Below are positions 51,201-60,615 of a DNA stretch of 64,000 nt, one piece after another. The stretch covers positions 143,507,259 through 143,571,258 of the forward strand of contig CATIUR010000003.1 in assembly GCA_949592205.1 (NCBI GenBank), in the 5' to 3' direction. The DNA is from Helichrysum umbraculigerum (Eukaryota > Streptophyta > Magnoliopsida > Asterales > Asteraceae). Under the pieces are notes generated by a model. That model was given only the letters and a program-made list of their open reading frames with translations, was not told where the DNA came from and ran no database searches. Both the position numbers and the translations under genes were made by a program. How positions within the stretch are numbered: the stretch's first letter is position 1; the number at the start of each line of letters is the position of its first letter.

Positions 51201-51970
51201 ATCATAGAAATCATAGGGATACTACCTCTTTCCCGTTCCCCTCGAGCCACAACAAATGACTCATTAGAGATTGGAATCCTAATTAGTTTCTTATGGCACT
51301 CTATACTTGCCTTATTCTCACTTAACCAGTCCATGCCTAAAACCGCATCAAAACTGGGGATAGGCATCAATAGAAAAGAAATTGGGAAACTATGATCCTC
51401 AATCAAGATGCTAGCTCCAGTCACCGATGTGGTAACGGGAACTATCTTGCCATTTGCTACCTCAACCTCAATAGGATTTGTAATACAAGTGGGAGTCAAT
51501 TTCAGTTTATCGCAGAAAAACATAGATATAAATGAGCAATTGGCTCCCGAATCAAACAGAACAGTAGCTGGTACCGAGTTGATTAGAAATGTACCAGTGA
51601 TAACATCTTCAGTCCTGACAGCGTCATCAGCTGTCATTTGGAATGCCCTACCAGTTGCCGTTGGTGGATTCTTTCTTTTCTGGCCAGAAGATGAAGACCC
51701 TCCGACCACACCCATCTTTTGTTTTCCAGCCTCCGGACACAAACCCGAACGATGACCTTCCTTTTTACAATTCCAACACACATGTCTAGGAAACGCACAA
51801 TCCTTGATGTCATGACCAAGTTGTCCACATTTGATACACCTAGCAGTTTGTGGAGTGCAAGGACCCGTGTGTCGCGATTTGCAATTGTAGCACCAATTGG
51901 TTCTGTCCAATGATTTACTATCCGAACTGGACTTCTTAGGTTGATGAGATCCCTGCCATATCTGTACCAA
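48296..51970 (-). CDS. pol: pol polyprotein of element B, intact frame, no gag and no ATG of its own
   Basis: 1224 codons; an upstream TGA lies just before the TTG at 51968-51970 and there is no in-frame ATG before the zinc knuckles. In order: three zinc knuckles (residues 27-38, 45-58, 65-78), protease (FDSGANCSF, Asp140), reverse transcriptase (FIDDILIYSK), RNase H (YCDASHAGLGGVL), integrase (CHICSQVK, MDFVTKFP, SDRDPRFVSG, AYHPQTDGQSE) and chromodomain (LRKKEIPMVLVKWRHS, WETEESM). The capsid part normally fused upstream is missing: only 160 bp separate the primer site from the knuckles. The catalytic residues are present. Expression would need a non-standard start or gag supplied in trans. 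Confidence 0.92.
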   Translation of the reverse strand: MVQIWQGSHQPKKSSSDSKSLDRTNWCYNCKSRHTGPCTPQTARCIKCGQLGHDIKDCAFPRHVCWNCKKEGHRSGLCPEAGKQKMGVVGGSSSSGQKRKNPPTATGRAFQMTADDAVRTEDVITGTFLINSVPATVLFDSGANCSFISMFFCDKLKLTPTCITNPIEVEVANGKIVPVTTSVTGASILIEDHSFPISFLLMPIPSFDAVLGMDWLSENKASIECHKKLIRIPISNESFVVARGERERGSIPMISMMKASKSLAKGCVSYLAYIVDAKLEKKTVSNVRVVSDYPDVFPDELPGLPPIREVEYKIDLIPGSTPVAKAPYRLAPSEIREMMTQIQELLDKGFVRPSSSPWGAPVLFVKKKDGTLRMCIDYRELNKRTIKNKYPLPRIDELFDQLQGSSYFSKIDLRSGYHQVRVCEEDIPKTAFRTIYGHYEFLVMPFGLTNAPAVFMDLMNRVCRPYLDKFVIVFIDDILIYSKTEADHEVHLRLVLDTLKQEKLYAKFSKCEFWLREVQFLGHIICEDGVKVDPSKVEAVMNWQAPKSASEIKSFLGLAGYYRKFIKDFSKLAGPLTKLTRKDVKFQWNDQQESAFQTLKQLLCQAPILALPEGSEDFIVYCDASHAGLGGVLMQRGRVIAYVSRQLKPHEKNYPTHDLELAAVVFALKIWRHYLYGTKCVICTDHKSLQYMFSQKELNMRQRRWLELIKDYDCEIRYHPGKANVVADALSRKGKFEKVCFMRLEVSSDLIEKLRTAQMEALLDQNLKAEILLKRKELLCDDSRGLKTFQSRVWVPLLGGLRDVILMEAHKSRLSVHPGSTKMYNDLKPLYWWPTLKTDVARFVESCHICSQVKAEHQKPYGSLKQLEIPEWKWENITMDFVTKFPRTIRGNDMIWVIVDRLTKSAHFLATSETASLSKLSQLYVNEIVSRHGIPLSIVSDRDPRFVSGFWQGLQKELGTRINLSTAYHPQTDGQSERTIQTLEDMLRACVLEYGGSWDSHLPLIEFAYNNSYHSSIGMPPYEMLYGRRCRTPTCWLEAGEKQFAGPDIVQITADKVAIAREKLKAARDRQKQYADPRRRPVSLVVGELVYLKVSPWKGVIRFGKRGKLAPRFIGPFRIRQVVNDQTVSLDLPPELAGIHDTFNVCYLRKCKVEDQSQVLPLQDLRVDLSQKLVEEPIELVDRKVTKLRKKEIPMVLVKWRHSLGANLTWETEESMKVRYPNLF

Positions 51971-52070
51971 AACAACATCTCATAACAGGTTAGTTGTTAG
52001 TACCTATATACTAACCAACTTCACATGCTAACAAAATCCCACTCCCTGGAATGTTTGACTGACACACATA

Positions 52071-52115
52071 GATTTGGGATTGAACACTTAACCCATGCTC
52101 AATTCACCCAAACCT
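52071..52115 (-). promoter_or_regulatory. hairpin after the primer site of element B
   Basis: Minus strand: GGTTTGGGTGAATTGAGC pairs with GTTCAATCCCAAATC. Nearly identical to the LARD hairpin. Confidence 0.5.
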
Positions 52116-52117
52116 AG

Positions 52118-52129
52118 GCTCTGATACCA
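52118..52129 (-). other. primer-binding site (tRNA-iMet) of element B
   Basis: TGGTATCAGAGC on the minus strand, next to the 5' LTR that ends at 52133. Confidence 0.92.
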
Positions 52130-52132
52130 ATT

Positions 52133-54023
52133 TATAACACCACAATATTTCAAGAGACATTTTTTTTTTTTTTAAAACATATATCGGAAGCGATTAAATA
52201 CAAATCATGCATTATAGATTGCGTATAACATAGTTCCCAAAACACAATCTATGCCTGCATGATAGGTTGATACAATGACCACATCAACTACAACATTAAG
52301 TTAGGTGTTATTTAAATTCCAAAACATAGTTTATAAATGACGACATGTCATATAGTCAGAGCAGGCAGTCAAACATTCTTCAAACTAACTTCTTGCCCAC
52401 CCACATCAAAAGTAATCTGCAAGAAGTGAGGAGAGGGATTAGCACGAAGCTAAGTGAATAGATCACAACTATCAATCTAAACCATCATAGCAATTGATCA
52501 CCACAAAGCATCATAACAAATACATCAAAGAGGATCAGTGGTTCTTGAGGTACCCTCATGCCGCGGTGGTTCCCCAAGTAACACTTATAACCACTGAAGG
52601 CCAAACAGTGGTCTTACCGATAGTTCAGTACCATTACTACATACGACATGACTTCAATGAACAACACATGTACAAAGTCATCATGTCGTCCAAAGTAACA
52701 GTATCCAAACCCAATATCATATTGACCCCTGACAAGATAGCACATTCCATAATCATCATGGCAAAATGTACTTATTCAACATATAACTGTAAAACCATAT
52801 TTACCCGTTGTAACCGGATTGTTACAACTAATTCAGAATGAGAGTCAATGATCCACTCACCCTTACTGATAATGTCACCACTCAGAGATCTAGTCTCACT
52901 GAGTCTTCGCTTTATCTGAAAATATAACCAACCCGAATTAGTCTCAAATTCAAGTTAACTATGATATAATCATGTATATAGTGTCAGATAAGAATATCTA
53001 CTATACTATTACTACAATGCGATTAACACGAATGCATAAGTCACAAGTTATCAAATTCGTCATTTTTACAACATGCAAACGCGATCCGGTGAGAGTAGGC
53101 TGGATCGCGTTCCACTGTACAAAAAGTTCTGTTACCGTTTTTCACTATCAAACGCGATCCGGGCAAGGTGGCTGGATCGCGTTCCCAAGAACAAAATCCC
53201 AGTGACTCAGCTTTTCACTGACCAACGCGATCCGGGCGAGGTGATCTGGATCGCGTTTCAATGAACGAAATCGTGTTGTAACCATTTAATACATAGCAAC
53301 GCGATCCGGGTGACAAGGCTGGATCGCGTTCGACACTTTTTCAGCAACAAAAACCCAGATCAACAAGAACACCATCACAAACCAACAACCCTAATTCCAC
53401 CAAATCTAGATACAATACATGTTTTTAACAATCAAAATACCTCAAATAACATCCTACAACAAGTTCTAACCACAACAAACTTCCTACATCATCAATCTAA
53501 GCATAATCATTCATTTAACTCATTTTTTTACAAACCCTAGCTTATAAACACATAATCAAAGCAATTTAACTTACAATAGAGGTAATAGCAAAGTAGATGG
53601 TGATGATGATAACCGTTAACCACGAATCCAAGCTCAAATCGATTTCTCAATGTTTTCCCTTTGATTTTCCTTTGATTTTCCTTTGTTCTAAGTGTGTGTG
53701 TGTGTGGTTACAATGAATTGGGGAAAATAAAATAAACCGATCCACCAACTAGAGGTGAGTATAAGTTGGTACCCAATTATACCCGCTCTAGACCTATTGT
53801 CTGGAACCTAAAAACCGATTACGTGAAAATATATTTTATTATACCGTCAACTAAATTTATTTAAAACAAGTAATAATTTATGTATCACAATAACTCGTTT
53901 GACCATTTACCCTATTAATCTCAATTAGGCAATTAATACAAATTATTTCTAAACTAAATTAAATAACCAACCGAATTAAGTAATTTACCAAATTTCTCCT
54001 AGGCCGGTAATGAGGATGTTACA
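52133..54023 (-). repeat. 5' LTR of element B
   Basis: 1891 bp. Intron-like signals on the minus strand: donor 53574, acceptor to 52916, mini-exon 52915-52861, donor 52860, acceptor to 52417. Hairpin array at 53078-53330. Confidence 0.94.
53078..53330 (-). repeat. array of 4 GCGATCC/GGATCGC hairpins (5' LTR of B)
   Basis: Identical to the array of the other LTR. Confidence 0.95.
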
Positions 54024-54028
54024 CAATA

Positions 54029-55772
54029 GGTCAAAAAGGGGTATAATATTACACTGTGTGTAAGTGAGGCGGTTTAATTTAAAAAAGGGGCCGACTTAAG
54101 TTTGTTCCTCAAACTTCTTGTGTGTTCTTCAATTTTGTTTCTCAACTCCCTCTCAAACTCAAACCTACACCAAATTGCTAGTGATCATTTGCTAGACTTA
54201 AACAAGATTGAAGTTGGAAATCATAAGCTCATCATCACCACCATAATCATCTTCTTGTTCTTATTTGGTAAGTTAAACTTTTGTTTAACCTAAATGATGA
54301 AATTGTTTGAATGATAAGAATTGAAGCTTAAATGATAGAATTGATAGTTGTTTGAAGGTGTAATAGCTAGGTGAATGTTTTATGAACTGATTTGATAATG
54401 ATTACATGATGAAATTTGTTAGATTCTTGAGTTTTAGGTTTGAAAGTGGAATTGATAGGTTATAGGTGATTGATTGAAATTGTGATGATTTGAAGCTTGA
54501 ATCATTGTTATATGATGTTAGTATATGTTGTTATGACCGAAATTTAGTAAAAACATGAGTTTAGAACTGAGTTTGGTGAAATTGCAATTTTTGGTTCGTA
54601 GTTGAGTTGTGCAGGAAATGGTTAATGTGCAGGTCTGGAAGACGTGGGAATACGGTCGGATTCCCCTGAATCCGGACGGATTCAAGGGAATACGGCGTAT
54701 TCCCGGGGTGTATTCCCAACCGGATTCCTAAGATTGAGTTCTGGTTGAAATTGAAGCAAAAATGACTGGGGAATACGGGCGTATTCACTGGAATACGGCC
54801 GGATTCACCTGAATACGGCCGGATTCCAAGGAATACGGCCGGATTCCCTTGGTCTGGCAGAGATTTTAATTTAAACCTTAAAATGTGATATTTGTTTGCT
54901 TAATATGTTTATATAACTTTATACTTGTTTGATTATTGATATTAAGTTATATACAATGTGATGTGAGGATTGACTTGGAAATTTTTTGTATTTCAGATCC
55001 GACCACGACTCAATAAAATTAGATCTTTGAGTGAAGCTTGAAAAGAGACAGGTGAGTGACTGGTTCTCACAGTTTAAATTAGTGTTAACAATTTAGTTAC
55101 ATCAATTTTAAGTAGATTGATATTGTGAGTTATTGATAAGTTGATTGTGGCTAAATGATTGATTGCTAGTGACTCATTCCATGATAGGTTGGAATGATAG
55201 AGGTCAATTTCAATTGGGTTTAGTTGCTATAGGTTAATCTTTATGGTATTGATGAACATTCGTTGTGAATTCGTCCATACTGATTAAAGATAGCATTGAA
55301 CTATCGGTAAAATCTCTGTATTGGCCTGCAGTGGATTATAAGTGTTCTTGGTGGGCCATCCGCGGGCTGAGGGTACCACAAGAACCACCGATCCTCTAAT
55401 TTGATTGTTACTATTAGTTGATTGTTGTGAGTTGATTGTTTATGCTAAGTTAGATTGTTGGAATCGTTATTCACTTAGCTTCGTGCTAATCCCCCACCTC
55501 ACTTTTGCAGGTTAAGTTTGCTTATGCTCGGTTGAGAGGTTTTGGGTGAAATGTTTGACAAGCTGGCAACTCTTGATTACTTTTGTTTTGGCGTAAACGT
55601 TTGTATAAATAACACCACTAGATTTTGGGTTTGTAATGAAATAACTTAATGATAGTTTTGTGTAATAACTAACTTTCGATATTATCTTATATGTAAATGT
55701 TGTTGAATGGGATAACGCTTCCAGGTTGTTTAAAAAAAAAAAAAAAATGTCTTGAAAATATGGGGTGTTATA
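54029..55772 (+). repeat. 5' LTR of element C, right part
   Basis: Continues the LTR begun at 46147-46359. Intron-like signals: donor 54268, acceptor 54996, mini-exon 54997-55051, donor 55052, acceptor 55510. An array of GAATACGG inverted repeats lies at 54647-54847. Confidence 0.93.
54647..54847 (+). repeat. array of GAATACGGCCGGATTC-type palindromes (5' LTR of C)
   Basis: Seven units such as GGAATACGGCCGGATTCC, GGAATACGGTCGGATTCC and GGGAATACGGCGTATTCCC. The same array is at 61447-61647 in the 3' LTR. Confidence 0.88.
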
Positions 55773-55775
55773 AGT

Positions 55776-55788
55776 TGGTATCAGAGCG
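55776..55788 (+). other. primer-binding site (tRNA-iMet) of element C
   Basis: TGGTATCAGAGCG, 3 nt after the LTR. Confidence 0.92.
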
Positions 55789-55832
55789 TAAGTTTAGGGG
55801 AATGAACATGCTAGATGTTTATACCTAAACTT
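55789..55832 (+). promoter_or_regulatory. hairpin after the primer site of element C
   Basis: TAAGTTTAGG then GAACAT pairs with ATGTTTATACCTAAACTTA. It occupies the same place as the LARD and B hairpins with different but paired bases. Confidence 0.5.
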
Positions 55833-55940
55833 AGTTCCGTTGGTCAAACATTTCATGTTATGGGGATTAGTTAGGAGAGGAAATTTGATTAGTTTGCTAG
55901 TACTAATGATTAACGAATTTTGAGATATGATGTGATTTCA

Positions 55941-56912
55941 GAAATGGCGGATAATGAGCAACCTGTCCATACTCTAAATGAAGCCTCTCAGATCAATGCA
56001 CCACCAGAAAGTCAGGAGCACAATGGAATGTCTAATCCAAGAGGGGTGGAAACAGAAACTGACCAAGAGTACATTATGAGATTAGAGAATCGGGTGTTGG
56101 AATTACAGAATGAACGGGCTGGGCCTTCTCAACAGCCTATTTATACTCAGCCGCCTGTTATAACTACTGCTCCTCCTGTTGTATCTTCTGAGCGGATTCC
56201 AGTATCTATACCTTTTGTTTCTCAGCAGCAGCAACAAGGTTATAGTTATCAAGCTACTGTACCTTTTCCTTCTTCCGGATTTCCTAGTTATCAGATACAT
56301 GCGATTCCTTCATTTCAGCAGTTAAAAGTGGGTTGTTCACTTAAGACTTTTATGTCCACCAATCCTTCTTCATTCTCTGGAAGTACTAATCCTACTGACA
56401 CTTTGGATTGGTTACGTGATGTGGAGCGAAAATTGGAAGTTTGCCATTGTGAAGAAAAAGATAAAGTACCATATGCGGTTCAGCTGTTAAAGGGTCAAGC
56501 AATGTCATGGTGGGATGCTGTAACTGCTCCATTGACATCGGAACAAATCAAAATGATTAGATGGTCAGACTTTCATGCAGAAGTTTGTAAGTAATTCTGT
56601 TCAGAGTACAACTTATCACGTATTAGACAAGAGTTTCTCGATTTACAGAAGACGGATCAAATGTCGATTGAAGAGCTTATCAAGCAATTTTCTGATAAAT
56701 TGCGATTTGTGAGACAGTGGGTTCCGACTGATAGAACTCAGATTGAGCATTTTGTGAAGACTTTGCCTCCAGATTATCGTACTTCAGTGAGATTAGCTGG
56801 TTCCCTTTCACAAGCATATGATTATGCTCGTTCGGTAGATGGTGATATTCAAGCAAAAAGGGTTATGAATAAGGAAAGGTATTCACAGGAAACAAAGAGG
56901 AGATTCATCTAG
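55941..56912 (+). pseudogene. gag: gag of element C, with a nonsense codon and a frameshift
   Basis: Starts MADNEQPVHTLNE. A Gln/Pro-rich region is followed by the Ty3-type capsid (FSGSTNPTDTLDWLRDVER and LKGQAMSWWDAV, about residues 140-200). A TAA stop at 56592-56594 interrupts it; the frame reopens with QMSIEELIKQF and ends at TAG (56910-56912). A 1-nt indel near 56900 separates it from the pol frame, where the basic linker to the zinc knuckles should be. No full capsid protein can be made without readthrough and frameshifting. Confidence 0.85.
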
Positions 56913-56958
56913 TAAACAAAAGGGGCAAGGTGGTCAGCAGAACCGAAGGTTTAATCCA

Positions 56959-59900
56959 ATGGATAGTAACTATTGTAACAAGTGTCGAGCTAGACATAAT
57001 GGTCCTTGTACTTCCCAAACCTCAAGATGTGTTAAATGTGGAACTTTTGGACACGCTGCCAAGGATTGTACGTTTCCTAATAGCGTGTGTTGGAATTGTC
57101 AAAAAGAGGGGCATCGAGCTGGAGATTGTACAGAGGCTAAGAGACAGAGTATGAGTATGGCTAAGGGTTCCTCATCCTCCGGCCAAAAGAGGAAAGTACC
57201 ACCAGTAGCTGCTAGTCGAGCTTTTCAAATGACAGTGGATGAAGCTGTCACTACTGAAGACGTTATAACGGGTACATTTCTCATAAATTATGTACCAGCT
57301 CGTGTATTATTTGATTCTGGTGCAAATTGCTCGTTTATATCTGTGAAATTTTGTGATAAACTGAAATTGATTCCCTCTTTGATTGTAAAACCGTTAGAAG
57401 TTGAAATTGCTGATGGTAAGGTAGTTCCTGTTACCACATCGGTAACTGGAGCTAGTATACTGATAGAGGGTCATAATTTTCTGATTTCATTTCTGTTAAT
57501 GCCAATTCCGAGTTTCGATGCGGTTATCGGTATGGATTGGTTGAGCTTAAATAAAGCTAATATTGACTGTCATAGAAAGATTATAAAAATTCCCGTCTCT
57601 GATGAGTCTCACGTCGTGGCTCGAGGGGAACGGGAAAGAGGTAACATTCCGTTGATTTCTGTGATGAAGGCTAGAAAATCTCTAGCTAAGGGCTGTGATT
57701 CTTATTTGTGTTATGTGGTTGATAATAAATTAGAAAAGAAATCCATTTCTGATATCCGGGTGGTTTCTGAATACCCGGAGGTGTTCCCTGATGAATTGCC
57801 TGGTTTGCCCCCTGTAAGAGAAGTAGAATATCAGATTGATTTGATTCCTGGTTCGACTCCAGTAGCTAAGTCTCCTTATAGATTAGCTCCAGCTGAAATT
57901 CGGGAAATGATGGGTCAGATTCAGGAATTGTTAGATAAAGGGTTTATAAGGCCGAGTTCTTCCCCGTGGGGTGCTCCGGTATTGTTTGTGAAAAAGAAAG
58001 ATGGTACTTTACGTATGTGTATCGATTATAGGGAACTTAATAAGAGAACAGTGAAGAATAAATACCCTTTGCCCAGAATTGATGAACTCTTTGACCAATT
58101 GCAAGGATCATCTTATTTTTCTAAGATTGATTTGAGATCCGGTTATCACCAGGTGCGAGTACGTGAGGAAGATGTTCCTAAAACTGCTTTTCGCACCAGG
58201 TACGGACATTATGAGTTTTTAGTCATGCCTTTTGGATTGACTAATGCCCCTGCTATTTTCATGGACTTAATGAATCGAATATGTCGACCTTTTCTAGACA
58301 AGTTTGTAATTGTATTTATCGATGATATATTGATTTATTCTAAATCTGAGTCCGAACATGAACATCATTTGAGGTTGATTCTGGAAATTCTGAAAAGAGA
58401 ACACCTTTATGCTAAATTTTCTAAATGTGAATTCTGGCTTCGAGAGGTGCAATTTCTTGGTCATATCATTTGTAATGATGGAGTTAAAGTAGATCCTTCT
58501 AAGGTAGAAGCTGTTATGAATTGGAATGCTCCTAAATCCCCTTCTGAGATTAAAAGTTTCCTTGGTTTAGCTGGGTACTATCGGAAATTTGTCCAAGATT
58601 TTTCTAAGATTGCTGGTCCGTTGACTCGATTGACTAGGAAAGATGTTAAGTTTCAGTGGGGTGATAAACAAGAATCTTCTTTTCAGACTCTTAAGCAGTT
58701 GTTGTGTCAAGCTCCAGTGTTAGCACTTCCTGATGGTTCCGATGGTTTTGTGGTTTATTGTGATGCTTCGCATGCTGGGTTGGGTGCAGTTTTAATGCAA
58801 CGTGATCGTGTTATTGCGTATGCTTCTCGTCAGCTCAAAACTCATGAAAGAAATTATCCTACGCATGATTTGGAACTTGCAGCTGTGGTATTTGCTTTAA
58901 AGATCTGGAGACATTATTTATACGGTACCAAATGCATTGTATGTACAGATCATAAAAGTCTCCAGTATATGTTTTCTCAGAAAGAGCTTAATATGAGACA
59001 GCGCCGTCGGTTAGAATTGATTAAGGATTATGATTGTGAAATCCGATATCATCCAGGTAAAGCTAATGTAGTAGCCGATGCTTTAAGTCGAAAGGTATCT
59101 TCTAATCGAGTCTACTTTATGCGCTTGGAAATATCTTCTGATTTGATTTCTCAGTTGAGAGTGGCACAGTTAGAAGCGTTGTTAGATCAGAATTTAAAAT
59201 CTGAGATTTTGTTGAAAAGAAAAGATTTATTGGTTGATGATTCTCGGGGGTTGAAAACTTTTCAGTCTCGAGTTTGGGTTCCATTGATTGGGGGACTTCG
59301 GAATTTGATTTTGTCTGAGGCACACAAATCGAGGTTGTCAGTACATCCAGGGAGTACGAAAATGTATAATGATTTGAAACCGTTATATTGGTGGCCAACG
59401 ATGAAAACCGATGTTGCTAGAATGGTTGAAACTTGCCACATATGTTCCCAAGTAAAAGCAGAACATCAGAAACCTTATGGTACATTAAAACAGTTGGATA
59501 TCCCTGAGTGGAAGTGGGAACATATTACTATGGATTTTGTTACTAAGTTGCCTCGTACACAGAAAGGGAATGATATGATTTGGGTCATTGTCGATCGTTT
59601 AACTAAAAGTGCTCATTTTCTTGCCATCAACGAGACTGCTTCTTTGACGCGGTTATCTCTTTTGTATATTAATGAGATTGTGGTAAGACATGGTATTCCT
59701 TTATCTATTGTGTCCGATCGAGATTCTCGGTTTGTTTCTGGTTTTTGGCAGAGTTTGCAGCGTGAGTTGGGTACCAGAATTAATCTCAGTACAGCTTATC
59801 ATCCTCAAACGGATGGGCAGTCAGAACGTACTATTCAGACTCTAGAGGATATGCTAAGAGCTTGTGTACTTGAGTATGGCGGTTCTTGGGATTCACACTT

Positions 59901-60603
59901 ACCTTTGATAGAGTTTGCGTATAACAACTCTTATCATTCTAGTATTGGTATGCCACCGTACGAAATGTTGTATGGTCGTCGTTGTCGAACTCCTACCTGT
60001 TGGTTAGAAGCGGGAGAAAAGCAATTTGCGGGTCCCGATATAGTCCAGATTACAGCTGATAAAGTTAAAGTTGCACGTGAGAAATTGAAAGCAGCTAGAG
60101 ATAGGCAGAAACAGTACGCTGATCCACGTAGACGACCCGTTGTGTTTGTTGAAGGTGAACTTGTATATTTGAAAGTTTCTCCGTGGAAGGGTGTTATTAG
60201 ATTTGGTAAGCGTGGAAAGTTAGCTCCTCGTTATATTGGTCCATTTAAAGTTCGACAAGTAATTAATGACCAATCGGTTTCTTTGGAACTTCCTCCTGAA
60301 TTAGCTGGTATTCATGATACGTTTAATGTCTGTTATTTAAGAAAGTGTAATGTGGAGGATCAATCCCAAATCCTTCCTTTGCAAGATCTTAGAGTTGACC
60401 CGAGTAAGAAATTGGTGGAAGAACCTGTTGAGCTTTTAGATAGAAAAGTGACCAAGCTTCGTAGAAAAGAAATCCCGATGGTATTGGTTAAATGGAAGCA
60501 TAGCTTGGGTGCCGATTTAACATGGGAAACCGAGGAGAGTATGAGAACTAGATATCCTAGTTTGTTTATGTCTAGTGAGATTTCGGGGACGAAATCTTCC
60601 TAA
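56959..60603 (+). CDS. pol: pol polyprotein of element C, intact frame
   Basis: An open frame of 1214 codons from the first in-frame ATG; the frame really begins upstream near 56905. In order: three CCHC-type zinc knuckles (residues 6-51; CVKCGTFGHAAKDC, CWNCQKEGHRAGDC), aspartic protease (FDSGANCSFIS, Asp about 119), reverse transcriptase (FIDDILIYSK, about 453), RNase H (YCDASHAGLGAVL), integrase with an HHCC finger (HKSRLSVHPG...CHICSQVK) and a DDE core (MDFVTKLP, SDRDSRFVSG, AYHPQTDGQSE). The C-terminal chromodomain (VTKLRRKEIPMVLVKWKHS, WETEESM) marks a chromovirus that targets heterochromatin. No stop or frame break is seen. The tail reads through into the sequence before the polypurine tract. 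Confidence 0.94.
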   Translation: MDSNYCNKCRARHNGPCTSQTSRCVKCGTFGHAAKDCTFPNSVCWNCQKEGHRAGDCTEAKRQSMSMAKGSSSSGQKRKVPPVAASRAFQMTVDEAVTTEDVITGTFLINYVPARVLFDSGANCSFISVKFCDKLKLIPSLIVKPLEVEIADGKVVPVTTSVTGASILIEGHNFLISFLLMPIPSFDAVIGMDWLSLNKANIDCHRKIIKIPVSDESHVVARGERERGNIPLISVMKARKSLAKGCDSYLCYVVDNKLEKKSISDIRVVSEYPEVFPDELPGLPPVREVEYQIDLIPGSTPVAKSPYRLAPAEIREMMGQIQELLDKGFIRPSSSPWGAPVLFVKKKDGTLRMCIDYRELNKRTVKNKYPLPRIDELFDQLQGSSYFSKIDLRSGYHQVRVREEDVPKTAFRTRYGHYEFLVMPFGLTNAPAIFMDLMNRICRPFLDKFVIVFIDDILIYSKSESEHEHHLRLILEILKREHLYAKFSKCEFWLREVQFLGHIICNDGVKVDPSKVEAVMNWNAPKSPSEIKSFLGLAGYYRKFVQDFSKIAGPLTRLTRKDVKFQWGDKQESSFQTLKQLLCQAPVLALPDGSDGFVVYCDASHAGLGAVLMQRDRVIAYASRQLKTHERNYPTHDLELAAVVFALKIWRHYLYGTKCIVCTDHKSLQYMFSQKELNMRQRRRLELIKDYDCEIRYHPGKANVVADALSRKVSSNRVYFMRLEISSDLISQLRVAQLEALLDQNLKSEILLKRKDLLVDDSRGLKTFQSRVWVPLIGGLRNLILSEAHKSRLSVHPGSTKMYNDLKPLYWWPTMKTDVARMVETCHICSQVKAEHQKPYGTLKQLDIPEWKWEHITMDFVTKLPRTQKGNDMIWVIVDRLTKSAHFLAINETASLTRLSLLYINEIVVRHGIPLSIVSDRDSRFVSGFWQSLQRELGTRINLSTAYHPQTDGQSERTIQTLEDMLRACVLEYGGSWDSHLPLIEFAYNNSYHSSIGMPPYEMLYGRRCRTPTCWLEAGEKQFAGPDIVQITADKVKVAREKLKAARDRQKQYADPRRRPVVFVEGELVYLKVSPWKGVIRFGKRGKLAPRYIGPFKVRQVINDQSVSLELPPELAGIHDTFNVCYLRKCNVEDQSQILPLQDLRVDPSKKLVEEPVELLDRKVTKLRRKEIPMVLVKWKHSLGADLTWETEESMRTRYPSLFMSSEISGTKSS

Positions 60604-60615
60604 GGAGGGAAGATT

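Larger units (their letters stand above)
46360..54023 (-). mobile_element. Ty3/gypsy chromovirus B, gag-deleted, nested in the LTR of C
   Basis: 7664 bp, minus strand, flanked by CAATA at 46355-46359 and 54024-54028. Its 1891-bp LTRs lie at 52133-54023 (5') and 46360-48250 (3'). PBS complement at 52118-52129. The pol frame is complete, but the interior is only 3.88 kb against 4.84 kb in C because the gag capsid region is gone. I noted two LTR differences (46759/52532 and about 47874/53647), so it is younger than C, as its nesting requires. Confidence 0.93.
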
